Below, one piece after another: positions 15,614 through 23,847 of a stretch of DNA of 32,586 bases; positions within the stretch are counted from its first letter, which is position 1; each line of letters begins with the position of its first letter. The stretch lies in contig CAJOHP010000002.1 in NCBI GenBank assembly GCA_905234355.1, positions 1 to 32,586 on the forward strand, in the 5' to 3' direction. Source of the stretch: an uncultured Prevotella sp. (lineage in GTDB: Bacteria > Bacteroidota > Bacteroidia > Bacteroidales > Bacteroidaceae). Both the position numbers and the translations under genes were made by a program. The notes beneath the pieces were generated by a model. The model did no database searches. It saw nothing but the letters and a program-made list of their open reading frames with translations, and had not been told where the DNA came from.

Positions 15614-16630
15614 ATGAAAAACCTAGATTGGGCAAACCTGTCCTTCGGCTACATGCCGACCGACTACAACGTCCGTTGCTACTATCGCGACGGCAAATGG
15701 GGCGAGATAGAAGTCTGCTCCGACGAGTACATCAAAATGCACATGGCCGCCACCTGCCTGCACTACGGGCAGGAGGCCTTCGAGGGCCTGAAGGCCTACC
15801 GCTGCCCCGACGGCAAGGTGAGGCTGTTCCGCGTGCGCGACAACGCCGAGCGCCTGCAGTCGACCTGCCGCGGCATCCTCATGCCCGAGGTGCCTACCGA
15901 CCTGTTTGTCGAGATGGCAAAGAAGGTGGTGCGCCTCAACCAAGAGTGGATACCCACCTACGAGAGCGGCGCCACGCTCTACCTGCGCCCACTGCTCATC
16001 GGCACCAGCGCACAGGTGGGCGTGCACCCGTCGAAGGAGTACCTCTTCCTCATCTTCGTCACGCCAGTAGGCCCCTACTTCAAGGGCGGATTCGCCAGCA
16101 ACCCCTACGTCATCGTGCGCGACCACGACCGCTCGGCACCACTCGGCACCGGATGCTACAAGGTGGGAGGCAACTACGCTGCCTCGCTCTTTGCCAACAA
16201 CCAGGCTCACGAGAAAGGCTACGCATGCGAGTTCTACCTCGATGCCAAGGAGAAGAAATACATCGATGAGTGCGGCGCTGCCAACTTCTTTGGCATCAAG
16301 GACAACACCTACGTCACACCGAAGTCCACCTCCATCCTGCCCTCCATCACCAACCGCTCGCTCATGCAGGTGGCCGAAGACCTGGGGCTGAAGGTGGAGC
16401 GCCGTCCCATACCCGAGGAGGAGCTCGACACCTTCGAGGAGGCCGGTGCATGCGGCACGGCAGCCGTCATCAGCCCCATCAGCTACATCGACGACATGGA
16501 GACCGGCAAGCGCTACGACTTCGGACCCGAGCCCGGACCCATCTCGAAGAAGCTCTTCGACACACTGCGCGGCATACAGTATGGCACCATCGAGGACAAG
16601 CACGGATGGACTACCGTCGTCATAGAGTAA
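15614..16630 (+). CDS. ilvE: IlvE: branched-chain amino acid aminotransferase
   Basis: This 338-residue class IV PLP-dependent aminotransferase catalyses the last step of leucine, isoleucine and valine synthesis. Features include LHYGQEAFEGLKAYR, the R-x-N-A-x-R-L-like segment RVRDNAERLQ, the PLP lysine Lys183 in GCYKVGGNYA, and FFGIKDNTYVTPKSTSILPSITN. The length matches the longer (BCAT type II) group common in Bacteroidetes. The ATG at 15614 starts MKNLDWANLSFGY, the expected N-terminus. The longer frame would run through the 37-residue gene. Confidence 0.95.
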   Translation: MKNLDWANLSFGYMPTDYNVRCYYRDGKWGEIEVCSDEYIKMHMAATCLHYGQEAFEGLKAYRCPDGKVRLFRVRDNAERLQSTCRGILMPEVPTDLFVEMAKKVVRLNQEWIPTYESGATLYLRPLLIGTSAQVGVHPSKEYLFLIFVTPVGPYFKGGFASNPYVIVRDHDRSAPLGTGCYKVGGNYAASLFANNQAHEKGYACEFYLDAKEKKYIDECGAANFFGIKDNTYVTPKSTSILPSITNRSLMQVAEDLGLKVERRPIPEEELDTFEEAGACGTAAVISPISYIDDMETGKRYDFGPEPGPISKKLFDTLRGIQYGTIEDKHGWTTVVIE

Positions 16631-16673
16631 GACATCACATCAACAACAAAACCTAGCAAAAGCATCAACTATC

Positions 16674-17288
16674 ATGGACACATCATCAGGCTACAAAGAC
16701 CGCGCCCTCGAGTCGCTCAAGGGCGTATGGGACAGAGGCATCTCCGCTGTCATCATCTATTTCGCCATCACACAGATAGGCAGCACGCTGCTCACATTCA
16801 TGGTCAGCGACGTCACAGCCTCCACTACCATCAGCGGCCTCTGGGAGCTGGCATGCCTGCCGCTGGCATGGGGCGTCAGCGTCTATTTCCTCCGCCTCGT
16901 CCGCGGTGAAGACCTGGCCTACGGCCGGCTCTTCGACGGCTACTCCGACATCGTGCGCATAATGGGCGTCTACATCCTCGCAGGACTGGCCATCGTCATC
17001 GGCACCATGCTGCTCATCGTGCCGGGCGTCATCGCCTGGCTCATGTTCTCACAAACCACGTTCATACTCAAAGACGACCCGCAGATAGGCGTCGTAGACA
17101 GCCTGAAGAAGAGCGCAGCCATGATGGACGGACACAAGATGGACTTCTTCCTGCTCTGTCTCAGCTTCATCGGATGGTTCCTGCTCGCCATCATCACCTT
17201 AGGACTGGGGTTGCTCTTCCTCATGCCTTACTTCTACGCCACCTGCGCCCACTTCTACGAAGACCTCAAGGCAGAACAGGCAGTATAA
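16674..17288 (+). CDS. DUF975-like integral membrane protein
   Basis: This 204-residue protein has about five or six membrane segments, with the arrangement of DUF975 family proteins: an N-terminal amphipathic RALESLKGVWDRG segment, a GYSDIVRIMGVYILAGLAIVIG segment, a VPGVIAWLMFSQTTFILKDD motif, and an FYATCAHFYEDLK end. The family's function is unknown. It follows ilvE by 43 bases with no promoter seen, so it is probably at the end of that operon. Confidence 0.82.
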   Translation: MDTSSGYKDRALESLKGVWDRGISAVIIYFAITQIGSTLLTFMVSDVTASTTISGLWELACLPLAWGVSVYFLRLVRGEDLAYGRLFDGYSDIVRIMGVYILAGLAIVIGTMLLIVPGVIAWLMFSQTTFILKDDPQIGVVDSLKKSAAMMDGHKMDFFLLCLSFIGWFLLAIITLGLGLLFLMPYFYATCAHFYEDLKAEQAV

Positions 17289-17372
17289 CTCTAGTTTCGC
17301 AGGGGCATAGGAGTCTGCTTATTCTGCAGTTCGGACTGTTTTGCTATCCAGAGATTGCAAAAACCCCTTCCA

Positions 17373-17472
17373 TTTACCCCCTAAACGAGCCCGCTCTACC
17401 CCCTAAATGACCCGCCGCTACCCCCTAGCCGAAGGTCGTTTAGGGGTAGAGCGGGCTCGTTTAGGGGGTAAA
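17373..17472. repeat. Long imperfect inverted repeat (about 39-base arms)
   Basis: The left arm (17373-17412) and right arm (17434-17472) are near-perfect reverse complements, centred on a short loop (CCGCTACCCCCTAGCCGAA region). Inside each arm a CCCCCTAAA/CCCCTAAAC block recurs, and a further CCCCCTA sits in the loop. A run AAAAC follows. It follows the DUF975-like gene and could act as a strong terminator, but no T-run follows on the plus strand. Confidence 0.85.
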
Positions 17473-17567
17473 ACAAAAGCAATGCATATCGGAAAACGTA
17501 ACACTTTCATTTCCAACGATTTACAAAACACCATTTTTACCCACGAAATCCTGTGCCTGCGCATCCC

Positions 17568-17646
17568 TGTAGGGACGGGCTTTATGCCTGTCCGCCATAA
17601 CCAGCAGATGGACGTTTTGACTTCGGGCAGACACAAATCTTGCCCA
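17568..17646 (+). repeat. Dispersed palindromic repeat, copy A
   Basis: The block starts TGTAGGGACGGGCTTTATGC and continues CTGTCCG (17568-17594), identical over 27 bases to 24414-24440. It contains a stem GGACGGGC/GCCTGTCC. A 15-base box CAGATGGACGTTTTG (17606-17620) occurs in reverse complement at 24446-24460. The right part (CGGGCAGACACAAATCTTGC, about 17624-17643) looks like a decayed inverted copy of the first block. Confidence 0.75.
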
Positions 17647-17682
17647 CCTCTTTATTAATTAAACCAAAATTACCTGGCTTTT

Positions 17683-17714
17683 TTTGCTCATTCCGAAACT
17701 ATTGCGTAACTTTG
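17683..17714 (+). promoter_or_regulatory. Promoter of trmB-LRR-mrp
   Basis: TTTG at 17683-17686 and TAACTTTG at 17707-17714 with a 20-base spacer; the trmB ATG follows 20 bases later. Confidence 0.78.
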
Positions 17715-17734
17715 CAAGCTAAAAAGGACTACAA

Positions 17735-18538
17735 ATGAGCAAAGGAAAACTGGCCAAGTTTGCCGACTTGGAAACCTACAGCAACGTATTCCAATACCCC
17801 TACAAGGCGATGGAAGCCCTGCCGGAGTTCGGCATGCGCGGGCACTGGCACGAGCAATACTTCCACAACACCCACCCCATCGTGCTCGAGCTGGGATGCG
17901 GCAAGGGCGAATACACCGTGGAGCTGGCGCGCAAGTACCCCGAAAAAAACTTCATCGGCGTCGACATCAAGGGTGCACGACTCTGGACAGGTGCCACACT
18001 GGCACTCAAGGAGAGCCTGACCAACGTGGCTTTCCTGCGCACCAACATCGAAATCATCGACCGCTTCTTCGGCCCTGCCGAGGTGCAGGAGCTGTGGCTC
18101 ACCTTCAGCGACCCGCAGATGAAGAACCCGCGCAAGCGTCTCACCTCTACATTCTTCCTTGAGCGCTACCGCCACTTCCTCACCGACGGCGCACTGCTGC
18201 ACCTGAAGACCGACAGTAACTTCCTCTTCACCTACACCACCTATGTGGTCGACAAAAACCACCTGCCCCTGCTACTCAAGACCGACGACCTCTACGCCGC
18301 CGCCAGCGCCGTGACCGCCGACTCGGCAGCCGACACACGCCACGACATACTGCAAGAGGCAGCCAGCATACAGACCTACTACGAGCAGATGTGGCTCGCA
18401 CGCGGTCTCAGCATCCGCTACATGGTCTTCTGCCTGCCCCACGACGGCATCCTGCAGGAACCCGACATAGAGATAGCCCTCGACGACTACCGCAGCTACC
18501 ACCGCACCAAGCGCAGCTCGCTCGAGACAAGCAAATAA
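17735..18538 (+). CDS. trmB: TrmB: tRNA (guanine-46-N7)-methyltransferase
   Basis: This 267-residue SAM-dependent enzyme methylates G46 in the variable loop of tRNA. The SAM-binding motif LELGCGKGEYTVELA spans residues 51-65, IGVDIKGAR follows, and the TrmB-specific FSDPQMKNPRKRL is at 124-136. The HLKTD segment (156-160) is also typical. The C-terminal 60 residues extend slightly beyond the E. coli form, as seen in Bacteroidetes. The gene has its own promoter and is followed after 23 bases by the LRR gene. Confidence 0.94.
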   Translation: MSKGKLAKFADLETYSNVFQYPYKAMEALPEFGMRGHWHEQYFHNTHPIVLELGCGKGEYTVELARKYPEKNFIGVDIKGARLWTGATLALKESLTNVAFLRTNIEIIDRFFGPAEVQELWLTFSDPQMKNPRKRLTSTFFLERYRHFLTDGALLHLKTDSNFLFTYTTYVVDKNHLPLLLKTDDLYAAASAVTADSAADTRHDILQEAASIQTYYEQMWLARGLSIRYMVFCLPHDGILQEPDIEIALDDYRSYHRTKRSSLETSK

Positions 18539-18561
18539 CACCACCCCAACACCTACAAAGG

Positions 18562-20307
18562 ATGAAAAGAACACTCCTATCGCTACTCATCGCCGTCATG
18601 GCCACCACCGTATGGGCACAAGCGCAGCTCACCATCAGCGTCGACTCAGCCGGCACACTGGGCACGCAGCTCACAGAGGCCGTGCGATTTACCGTGGCCG
18701 CACTCAAGGTGAGCGGACCACTCAACGGAGCCGACATCAAGATACTGCAACAGATGGCCAGCAGGAGCAAGACACGCAAGGAAGGCGAAGAACTGCTCAC
18801 CGAGCTCGACCTCTCGGAGGCCACCATCGTGGACAACAAAGGCGGATTCCGCACCCGACTCAACCAGCTGCCGCCCGCCATGTTTGCCAACTGCAAGGCA
18901 CTAGAGACCGTAGCACTGCCCGACAGCATCACTGCCGTCAGCAAGAGCTGCTTCAGCGGGTGCACAGGACTGAAAGAGATCACCATACCCAGCCTGGTCA
19001 CCACCATCGACGACTATGCCTTCAACGCCTGCAGCAGCCTCACCTCGCTGGAACTGCCACCGCTACTGCAGAAAATAGAAAACCATGCCTTCGACGGATG
19101 CTCATCGCTCACTGCCATCAGCATCCCCTCCGGCGTGACGCTCATCGACAACTATGCCTTCGCACGCTGCACCAACCTGGAGGACCTCATGCTCGACAGC
19201 TGCCATATCAGCGGCGTGAACAACTCCGTCTTTGCCGGATGCGAGCGTCTCTCACAGGTAGCACTGCCCCCCACGGTCCAGACCATAGGCAGCGAAGCCT
19301 TCAGCGCATGCAAGAGCCTGACCGACGTGTCCTTCCCCGAGACACTCAAAGAGATAGGACCCAACGCCTTCAGCGGCTGTGCCTCGCTCAGCAGCATCGC
19401 CCTCGGCAATGTGGGACGCATAGGCAACGAAGCCTTCATCGACTGCACTAGCCTGCAGAAAGCCAGCATCAGCACACTGGGACGTATAGGACATAGCACT
19501 TTCGAAAACTGCATCAGCCTCAGTGAGGCCACCATCGGCAGCGGCTTGCAGGACCTGCCCGACGACCTCTTCGCCGGATGCACCAGCCTGGCACACGTCA
19601 GCCTGCCCGCCACGACCAAGACCATGGGCGACAGGGTGTTCATACTGTGCAAGTCGCTCGAGACCATACAGCTGCCTGAGTCGCTCAGCAAGATGGGCGA
19701 CCACGTCTTCGAAAACTGCGCCAGCCTGAAGACCATCACCATACCCAAACTGGTGAAACGCATAGGCAGCGACACCTTCGAAGGATGTCTCAGCCTCGAC
19801 AGTGTCAGCATACTCGGATTCATAGAGCAGATAGAAGACGACATGTTCCGCTACTGCCGTTCGCTACGCACCATCAGCCTGCCCGTGTCGCTCAGCGAGA
19901 TTGGCGACAATGCCTTCGAGCAGTGCTCACTGCTGGAAGAGGTTATCCTGCCCATTGCCGTAAAGAGCATCGGCGACAACGCCTTCGAGAAGTGCCTCAC
20001 GCTGCAGACCGTCATCGTCCCCGCAGCATGCACAAGCATAGGCAGTGCCGCCTTCCGCGAGTGCAGCGGACTGAAGCGCGTGGAGCTGCCTGCCGCGCTC
20101 AAGAAGGTGGGAGGAAACGCCTTCAACAAGTGCGTATCCCTCACCGACATCGTGTGCTACGCCCCCAACCCGCCCGCGCTCAACCACAGCACCTTCAAGG
20201 GCGTGCCACTCGACGCATGCCGCGTCACTGTGCCACGGGGGTGTCGCAGCACTTATCAGAAGAACAAGTCGTGGAACAAGTTTCCCCACGTGATGGAACT
20301 GAGATAG
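18562..20307 (+). CDS. Secreted BspA-like leucine-rich repeat protein
   Basis: This 581-residue protein has a signal peptide (about residues 1-21, MKRTLLSLLIAVMATTVWAQ) and then a non-repeat region to about 95. I count 19 repeats of the LRR_5/BspA form, each about 23 residues with F-x2-C-x2-L (for example FSGCTGLKEI, FEKCLTLQTV). It ends with a short cap (YQKNKSWNKFPHVMELR) and has no visible type 9 sorting domain or anchor, so it may be periplasmic or released. BspA-like proteins in oral Bacteroidetes bind host proteins; whether this one does is inference. It sits between two housekeeping genes, 23 bases after trmB. The ATG at 18562 is set by the signal peptide and GGATG context. Confidence 0.9.
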   Translation: MKRTLLSLLIAVMATTVWAQAQLTISVDSAGTLGTQLTEAVRFTVAALKVSGPLNGADIKILQQMASRSKTRKEGEELLTELDLSEATIVDNKGGFRTRLNQLPPAMFANCKALETVALPDSITAVSKSCFSGCTGLKEITIPSLVTTIDDYAFNACSSLTSLELPPLLQKIENHAFDGCSSLTAISIPSGVTLIDNYAFARCTNLEDLMLDSCHISGVNNSVFAGCERLSQVALPPTVQTIGSEAFSACKSLTDVSFPETLKEIGPNAFSGCASLSSIALGNVGRIGNEAFIDCTSLQKASISTLGRIGHSTFENCISLSEATIGSGLQDLPDDLFAGCTSLAHVSLPATTKTMGDRVFILCKSLETIQLPESLSKMGDHVFENCASLKTITIPKLVKRIGSDTFEGCLSLDSVSILGFIEQIEDDMFRYCRSLRTISLPVSLSEIGDNAFEQCSLLEEVILPIAVKSIGDNAFEKCLTLQTVIVPAACTSIGSAAFRECSGLKRVELPAALKKVGGNAFNKCVSLTDIVCYAPNPPALNHSTFKGVPLDACRVTVPRGCRSTYQKNKSWNKFPHVMELR

Positions 20308-20365
20308 GACACTGCGCCCGCAACGCCCGCGACAATACGAGAAGACAACAAAACAGCATAGCTAC

Positions 20366-21496
20366 ATGACACTATACCCCAAACTCATTATGGACGCGCT
20401 GGCCACCGTGGTGTATGCCGGCACGAAGAAAAACCTGGTGGAGAGCGGCATGGTGGCCGACACGCCCACCGTGGCACCGCTACATCCTGCCCAAGAAGGA
20501 AAGAACTGGAAGGTAGGCGTGGTGCTGGAGTTTCCGCGCGACACCGACCCTTTCCTGAAGTCGACCGTCAAGGCTGCTGAAGCAGCCATCAAGTATCATT
20601 GCGGACAGGACATCGAGGTGACCATCGTCACCGAGTACAAGTCGAAGCCACGCCCCGAGCCCGACAAGCTGCTGCCCGGCGTCAAGAACATCGTGGCCGT
20701 GAGCTCAGGAAAGGGCGGCGTGGGCAAGAGCACCGTGGCTGCCAACCTGGCCATCGCTCTGGCACGGCTGGGCTACAGCGTAGGACTGCTCGATGCCGAC
20801 ATCTTCGGGCCATCGGTGCCCAAGATGCTGCACATCGAGGACGCACGGCCCTATGCCGTCCACGTGGACGGGCGCGACCTCATCGAGCCCGTAGAGCAAT
20901 ACGGGGTGAAGACGCTCAGCATAGGCTTCTTCGTCTCGCCCGACACAGCCACACTGTGGCGCGGCGGCATGGCGAGCAACGCACTCAAGCAGCTCATTGC
21001 CGACGCCGACTGGGGCGAGCTGGACTATCTCATCCTCGACACGCCGCCGGGTACAAGCGACATACACCTCACACTGCTGCAGACGCTCGCCATCACGGGC
21101 GCCGTCATCGTCTCCACACCGCAGCAGGTGGCCCTGGCCGACGCACGCAAGGGCATCGATATGTATCGCAACGAAAAGGTGGCCGTGCCCATCCTCGGAC
21201 TGGTGGAGAACATGGCATGGTTTACCCCCGCCGAGCTACCCGACAACCGCTACTACATCTTCGGACGCGAGGGGTGCAAGCAGCTGGCACAGCAGATGCA
21301 GGTCCCGCTGCTGGCACAGATACCGCTCGTGCAGAGCATCTGCGAGAGTGGCGACGAAGGCATGCCGGCCGCCACACGCACAGACACCATGACGGGACAG
21401 GCGTTCATCTCGCTGGCACAGGCCGTCGTCACCGTCGTCAACCGCCGCAACCGCGAACTGCCCAAGACGAAAATCGTAAGGACAACCAAAGGATAA
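20366..21496 (+). CDS. mrp: Mrp/ApbC-type Fe-S cluster carrier ATPase
   Basis: This 376-residue protein has an N-terminal MIP18/DUF59-like region (about 1-95) and a P-loop ParA/MinD-like ATPase domain with deviant Walker A GKGGVGKST (115-123), LLDADIFGPSVPKML, and ILDTPPGTSDIHLTL. These are the signatures of Mrp/NBP35 Fe-S carriers that deliver clusters to apoproteins. The C-terminal CxxC that binds the bridging cluster in most members is not seen; the equivalent position reads ENMAWFTPAELPDN. My recollection is that other Bacteroidetes Mrp proteins share this. It follows the LRR gene by 58 bases. Confidence 0.92.
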   Translation: MTLYPKLIMDALATVVYAGTKKNLVESGMVADTPTVAPLHPAQEGKNWKVGVVLEFPRDTDPFLKSTVKAAEAAIKYHCGQDIEVTIVTEYKSKPRPEPDKLLPGVKNIVAVSSGKGGVGKSTVAANLAIALARLGYSVGLLDADIFGPSVPKMLHIEDARPYAVHVDGRDLIEPVEQYGVKTLSIGFFVSPDTATLWRGGMASNALKQLIADADWGELDYLILDTPPGTSDIHLTLLQTLAITGAVIVSTPQQVALADARKGIDMYRNEKVAVPILGLVENMAWFTPAELPDNRYYIFGREGCKQLAQQMQVPLLAQIPLVQSICESGDEGMPAATRTDTMTGQAFISLAQAVVTVVNRRNRELPKTKIVRTTKG

Positions 21497-21596
21497 GGCT
21501 GCCGGACGCTGGGGCGAAGACCACAGATGCGCCCACCCGCCTGCACCGCCTCGTGCTGCTCTGGCGCGGCATGGAGCTCGCCGTGGCCGAAGAAAT

Positions 21597-21625
21597 ATAG
21601 GGACGGGCAAAAAGCCCGTCCCTAT
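21597..21625. terminator. Perfect hairpin between convergent mrp and GH51 genes
   Basis: ATAGGGACGGGC (21597-21608), a five-A loop, and GCCCGTCCCTAT (21614-21625) form a perfect 12-bp stem. It lies about 100 bases past mrp and 57 bases past the arabinofuranosidase stop, so it can serve both strands, although no T-run follows. The stem core TAGGGACGGGC is the same as in the dispersed repeats at 17568 and 24345-24441. Confidence 0.7.
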
Positions 21626-21681
21626 GTCATTCCGGCCTGCAGGGCCGGCGTCTCATCTTTTCCAAGTAGCGTGCTGTCGAC

Positions 21682-23685
21682 TTATTTCTTCACCTTATAG
21701 AGACGGAACGACATGGCGGGCACTTCGTCGGCTATCACCGTCTGCTTGCCACCGGCCTTGCACAGCAGGGTGCCCCGCTGCGGCACAATCTTCTCCGGCT
21801 GGTCGAGTGTGTTCTCGTCGTCCATGGAGCCGCTGTGGCTCAGGGTGATGGTCTCGGCGGTGCGCTCGCCCTTCATGCCTGCGAGGTTGATGGCAATGGG
21901 CTGCGACTGCTTCGAGGTGTTGACCACCTTGACGAGCACCTCGCCCGTTGTCTTGTCGAAGACCGACGAGGCGAAGAGTCCGTCCTGCCCGTCCTGTCCG
22001 GCCACGGGCTTGCCGCCCATGGTGAGCTGCAGGACATTGGTGCCTTTGTTCTGGGCATAGAGCTGCTGCACGTAGTAGCTCACGGACTTAAACATACGCA
22101 GGTTGTCGTACCATATCATGTCGGGACGCCACTGCCATCCGTCGACGTGGGCGAAGAGCGGTGCATAGGTGGCCATCTCGACAATGTCGGCATTACGCTC
22201 CAGTCCGGTCATGAAGGCGGCCTCGTAGAGCGACGTCTCGTAGTGGTTCCACTTCTTCCCGCGTCCGTGGCAGGCGTATTCGCCGGCAAAGACCTTCGGG
22301 CCCTTGCGCGAGTAGCTGTCGTAGCGCATGGCGCCGCAGTTGCCGTAGCGCTCCTTGGCCTCGGGGGTGGCGAGAAACCATGCCTCGGGGCGGTAGAAGT
22401 GCTCGTCGACGAGGTCGGCCTTCTGCTCGCGCATGGCCTGCCAGCCCTTGTCAAACATCTTGCCCTCGCTGTCAGGACCGCTCGTCCCCACTATCTTGAT
22501 GTTGGGATACTGCTTGCGCATGGCTTCGACGAAGGGCTTCAGGCGCTCGAAGTAAGGGGTGTCCCACTGCTCGTTGCCTATGCCCAGATACTTCATGTTG
22601 AAGGGAGCGGGATGACCCATGTCGGCACGCACCTTGCCCCACTTGGAGTCGGCAGGTCCGTTGGCAAACTCGACGAGGTCGAGACAGTCCTGTATGAACG
22701 ACTGTAGCTCGTCCATCTTGGCGTGAGCCTCTGGCCCGTTCTGGAACTGGCAAGCCAGGCCGACGCTGAGCACGGGCAGCGGCTCGGCACCGATGTCCTC
22801 GCAGAGCTGGAAGAACTCATAGAAGCCCAAGCCGTAGGACTGGTAGTAGTCGGCATAATAGCGATAGTCGAAGGTGTCCTCCCAGCGGTTGCGGTTGGTG
22901 GGACGGTTCTCCACGGGTCCCACGCTGTTCTTCCACTGGTAGCGTGTGTCGAGCGTGGTGCCCTCGACGATGCATCCGCCGGGAAAGCGGAAGACGCCGG
23001 GCTTCACATCGGCCAGGGCCTGTGCCAGGTCGCGGCGCAGGCCGTTCTCGCGGCCCTTATAGGTGTCTTTTGGGAAGAGGGAGATGTGCTCCAGACAGAC
23101 GGGGTTGCGGCTGCTGAGGAAGATGCGCAGCTGTGCCTTCGGCTCGGTCTTGGTGGCCTTGAGCGTCAGCTCATACTTCTTCCACTCGCCCGAGCCGACC
23201 TTGAGCTTCTGCTGCACAAACTCCTGGTGCTCGTCCATGGTGTTCTCGTTGATGAGCTGCACGCGTATCTCCGACTCGCCCTGGGGCGCCTTGGCCCATA
23301 CGGTGAAGCGGTACTCCTTGCCCTGCTCCACGCCTATGCCGAAGTATCCCTCGTTCTGCAGTCCGGTGCGGCGCTCGCGGTGGCCGGGGTCGCTCAGCAC
23401 GACGTAGTGCGGACAGCGCTCGAAAGGACCGTCCTGCCGCAGTGCCACGTTGCCGAAGACGCGCCACCCCATGTAGGGCTGGGCAAACTCAAACGAGCGG
23501 TTCTTCACCAGTTCGCCATACAGGCCGCCGTCGGCAGCAAAATTGATGTCTTCAAAAAACAGGCCATACATCGTGGGCGATACCTGAGCACCCAGTTTCT
23601 TGGTGTTCAGGTCCATCACGTGCTGGGCCGATGCCCCCAGAGAGGCAGCCAGTGCAAGTGCACAGGAGAGGTGTTTCAGTCTCAT
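21682..23685 (-). CDS. GH51 alpha-L-arabinofuranosidase, secreted
   Basis: This 667-residue protein has a signal peptide (residues 1 to about 20, cleaved near GASA-QH), a GH51 N-terminal segment (PTMYGLFFEDINFAADGGLYGELVKNRSFE), a carbohydrate-binding-like beta region (about 100-200), and a catalytic TIM barrel. The likely acid/base is Glu372 (YLGIGNEQW) and the nucleophile Glu469 (FAGEYACHG). The C-terminal beta domain (about 540-667) closes the family architecture. It would release arabinose from arabinoxylan or arabinan, probably in the periplasm. No other CAZyme or SusCD pair is near, so it is not part of a visible polysaccharide utilisation locus. Confidence 0.93.
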   Translation of the reverse strand: MRLKHLSCALALAASLGASAQHVMDLNTKKLGAQVSPTMYGLFFEDINFAADGGLYGELVKNRSFEFAQPYMGWRVFGNVALRQDGPFERCPHYVVLSDPGHRERRTGLQNEGYFGIGVEQGKEYRFTVWAKAPQGESEIRVQLINENTMDEHQEFVQQKLKVGSGEWKKYELTLKATKTEPKAQLRIFLSSRNPVCLEHISLFPKDTYKGRENGLRRDLAQALADVKPGVFRFPGGCIVEGTTLDTRYQWKNSVGPVENRPTNRNRWEDTFDYRYYADYYQSYGLGFYEFFQLCEDIGAEPLPVLSVGLACQFQNGPEAHAKMDELQSFIQDCLDLVEFANGPADSKWGKVRADMGHPAPFNMKYLGIGNEQWDTPYFERLKPFVEAMRKQYPNIKIVGTSGPDSEGKMFDKGWQAMREQKADLVDEHFYRPEAWFLATPEAKERYGNCGAMRYDSYSRKGPKVFAGEYACHGRGKKWNHYETSLYEAAFMTGLERNADIVEMATYAPLFAHVDGWQWRPDMIWYDNLRMFKSVSYYVQQLYAQNKGTNVLQLTMGGKPVAGQDGQDGLFASSVFDKTTGEVLVKVVNTSKQSQPIAINLAGMKGERTAETITLSHSGSMDDENTLDQPEKIVPQRGTLLCKAGGKQTVIADEVPAMSFRLYKVKK

Positions 23686-23738
23686 TGTCTCTTTTTAGTA
23701 AGTTGTCTTTAGTTATTACTGGTTTGCTGTCAATTCTG

Positions 23739-23746
23739 CAAAATTA
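23739..23746 (-). promoter_or_regulatory. Promoter -7 box for the GH51 gene
   Basis: The minus strand reads TAATTTTG, 53 bases before the ATG at 23685, with a TTG about 20 bases upstream (23766-23768). It is divergent from the response regulator promoter, and the two -33 regions are close together or overlapping. Confidence 0.6.
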
Positions 23747-23790
23747 GTTAAAAAGTTTCACCAGGACAAGTTTTTCTCGCAGAAAAGCAT

Positions 23791-23798
23791 TACTTTTG
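23791..23798 (+). promoter_or_regulatory. Promoter -7 box for the response regulator gene
   Basis: TACTTTTG matches TAnnTTTG, 49 bases before the ATG at 23848; a T-rich run about 16 bases upstream could be the -33 region. Confidence 0.6.
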
Positions 23799-23847
23799 TA
23801 TCAATTTAACGAAATCACAATTGTTGAACCATAAATACCTCAACGAC

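Larger units (their letters stand above)
17289..17734. other. Gene-free, repeat-rich interval
   Basis: No protein-like frame is seen. The interval holds the long hairpin 17373-17472, a copy of the TAGGGACGGGC repeat (17568-17646) and the trmB promoter (17683-17714). Confidence 0.6.

Noticed and set aside
15623..16603. Long minus-strand frame of 326 codons opposite ilvE
   Set aside because: It mirrors the ilvE codon pattern in a GC-rich gene, has low-complexity composition (Val, Gly, Ala, His) and no family resemblance.
17418..17636. Minus-strand frame of 72 codons with an RTGIKPVPTG segment
   Set aside because: The peptide is a translation of the dispersed palindromic repeat; the same kind of peptide appears from the copies near 24345-24441, so it is not a gene.
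21497..21600. Protein-like tail (ending RGMELAVAEEI) continuing past mrp in another frame
   Set aside because: It has no start of its own outside mrp apart from a 9-codon stretch, and the frame inside mrp is arginine-rich shadow. It could be a degraded gene end, but the evidence is too thin to call.
22723..23712. Plus-strand frame of 329 codons opposite the GH51 gene
   Set aside because: It is an antisense shadow of a gene with clear catalytic motifs.
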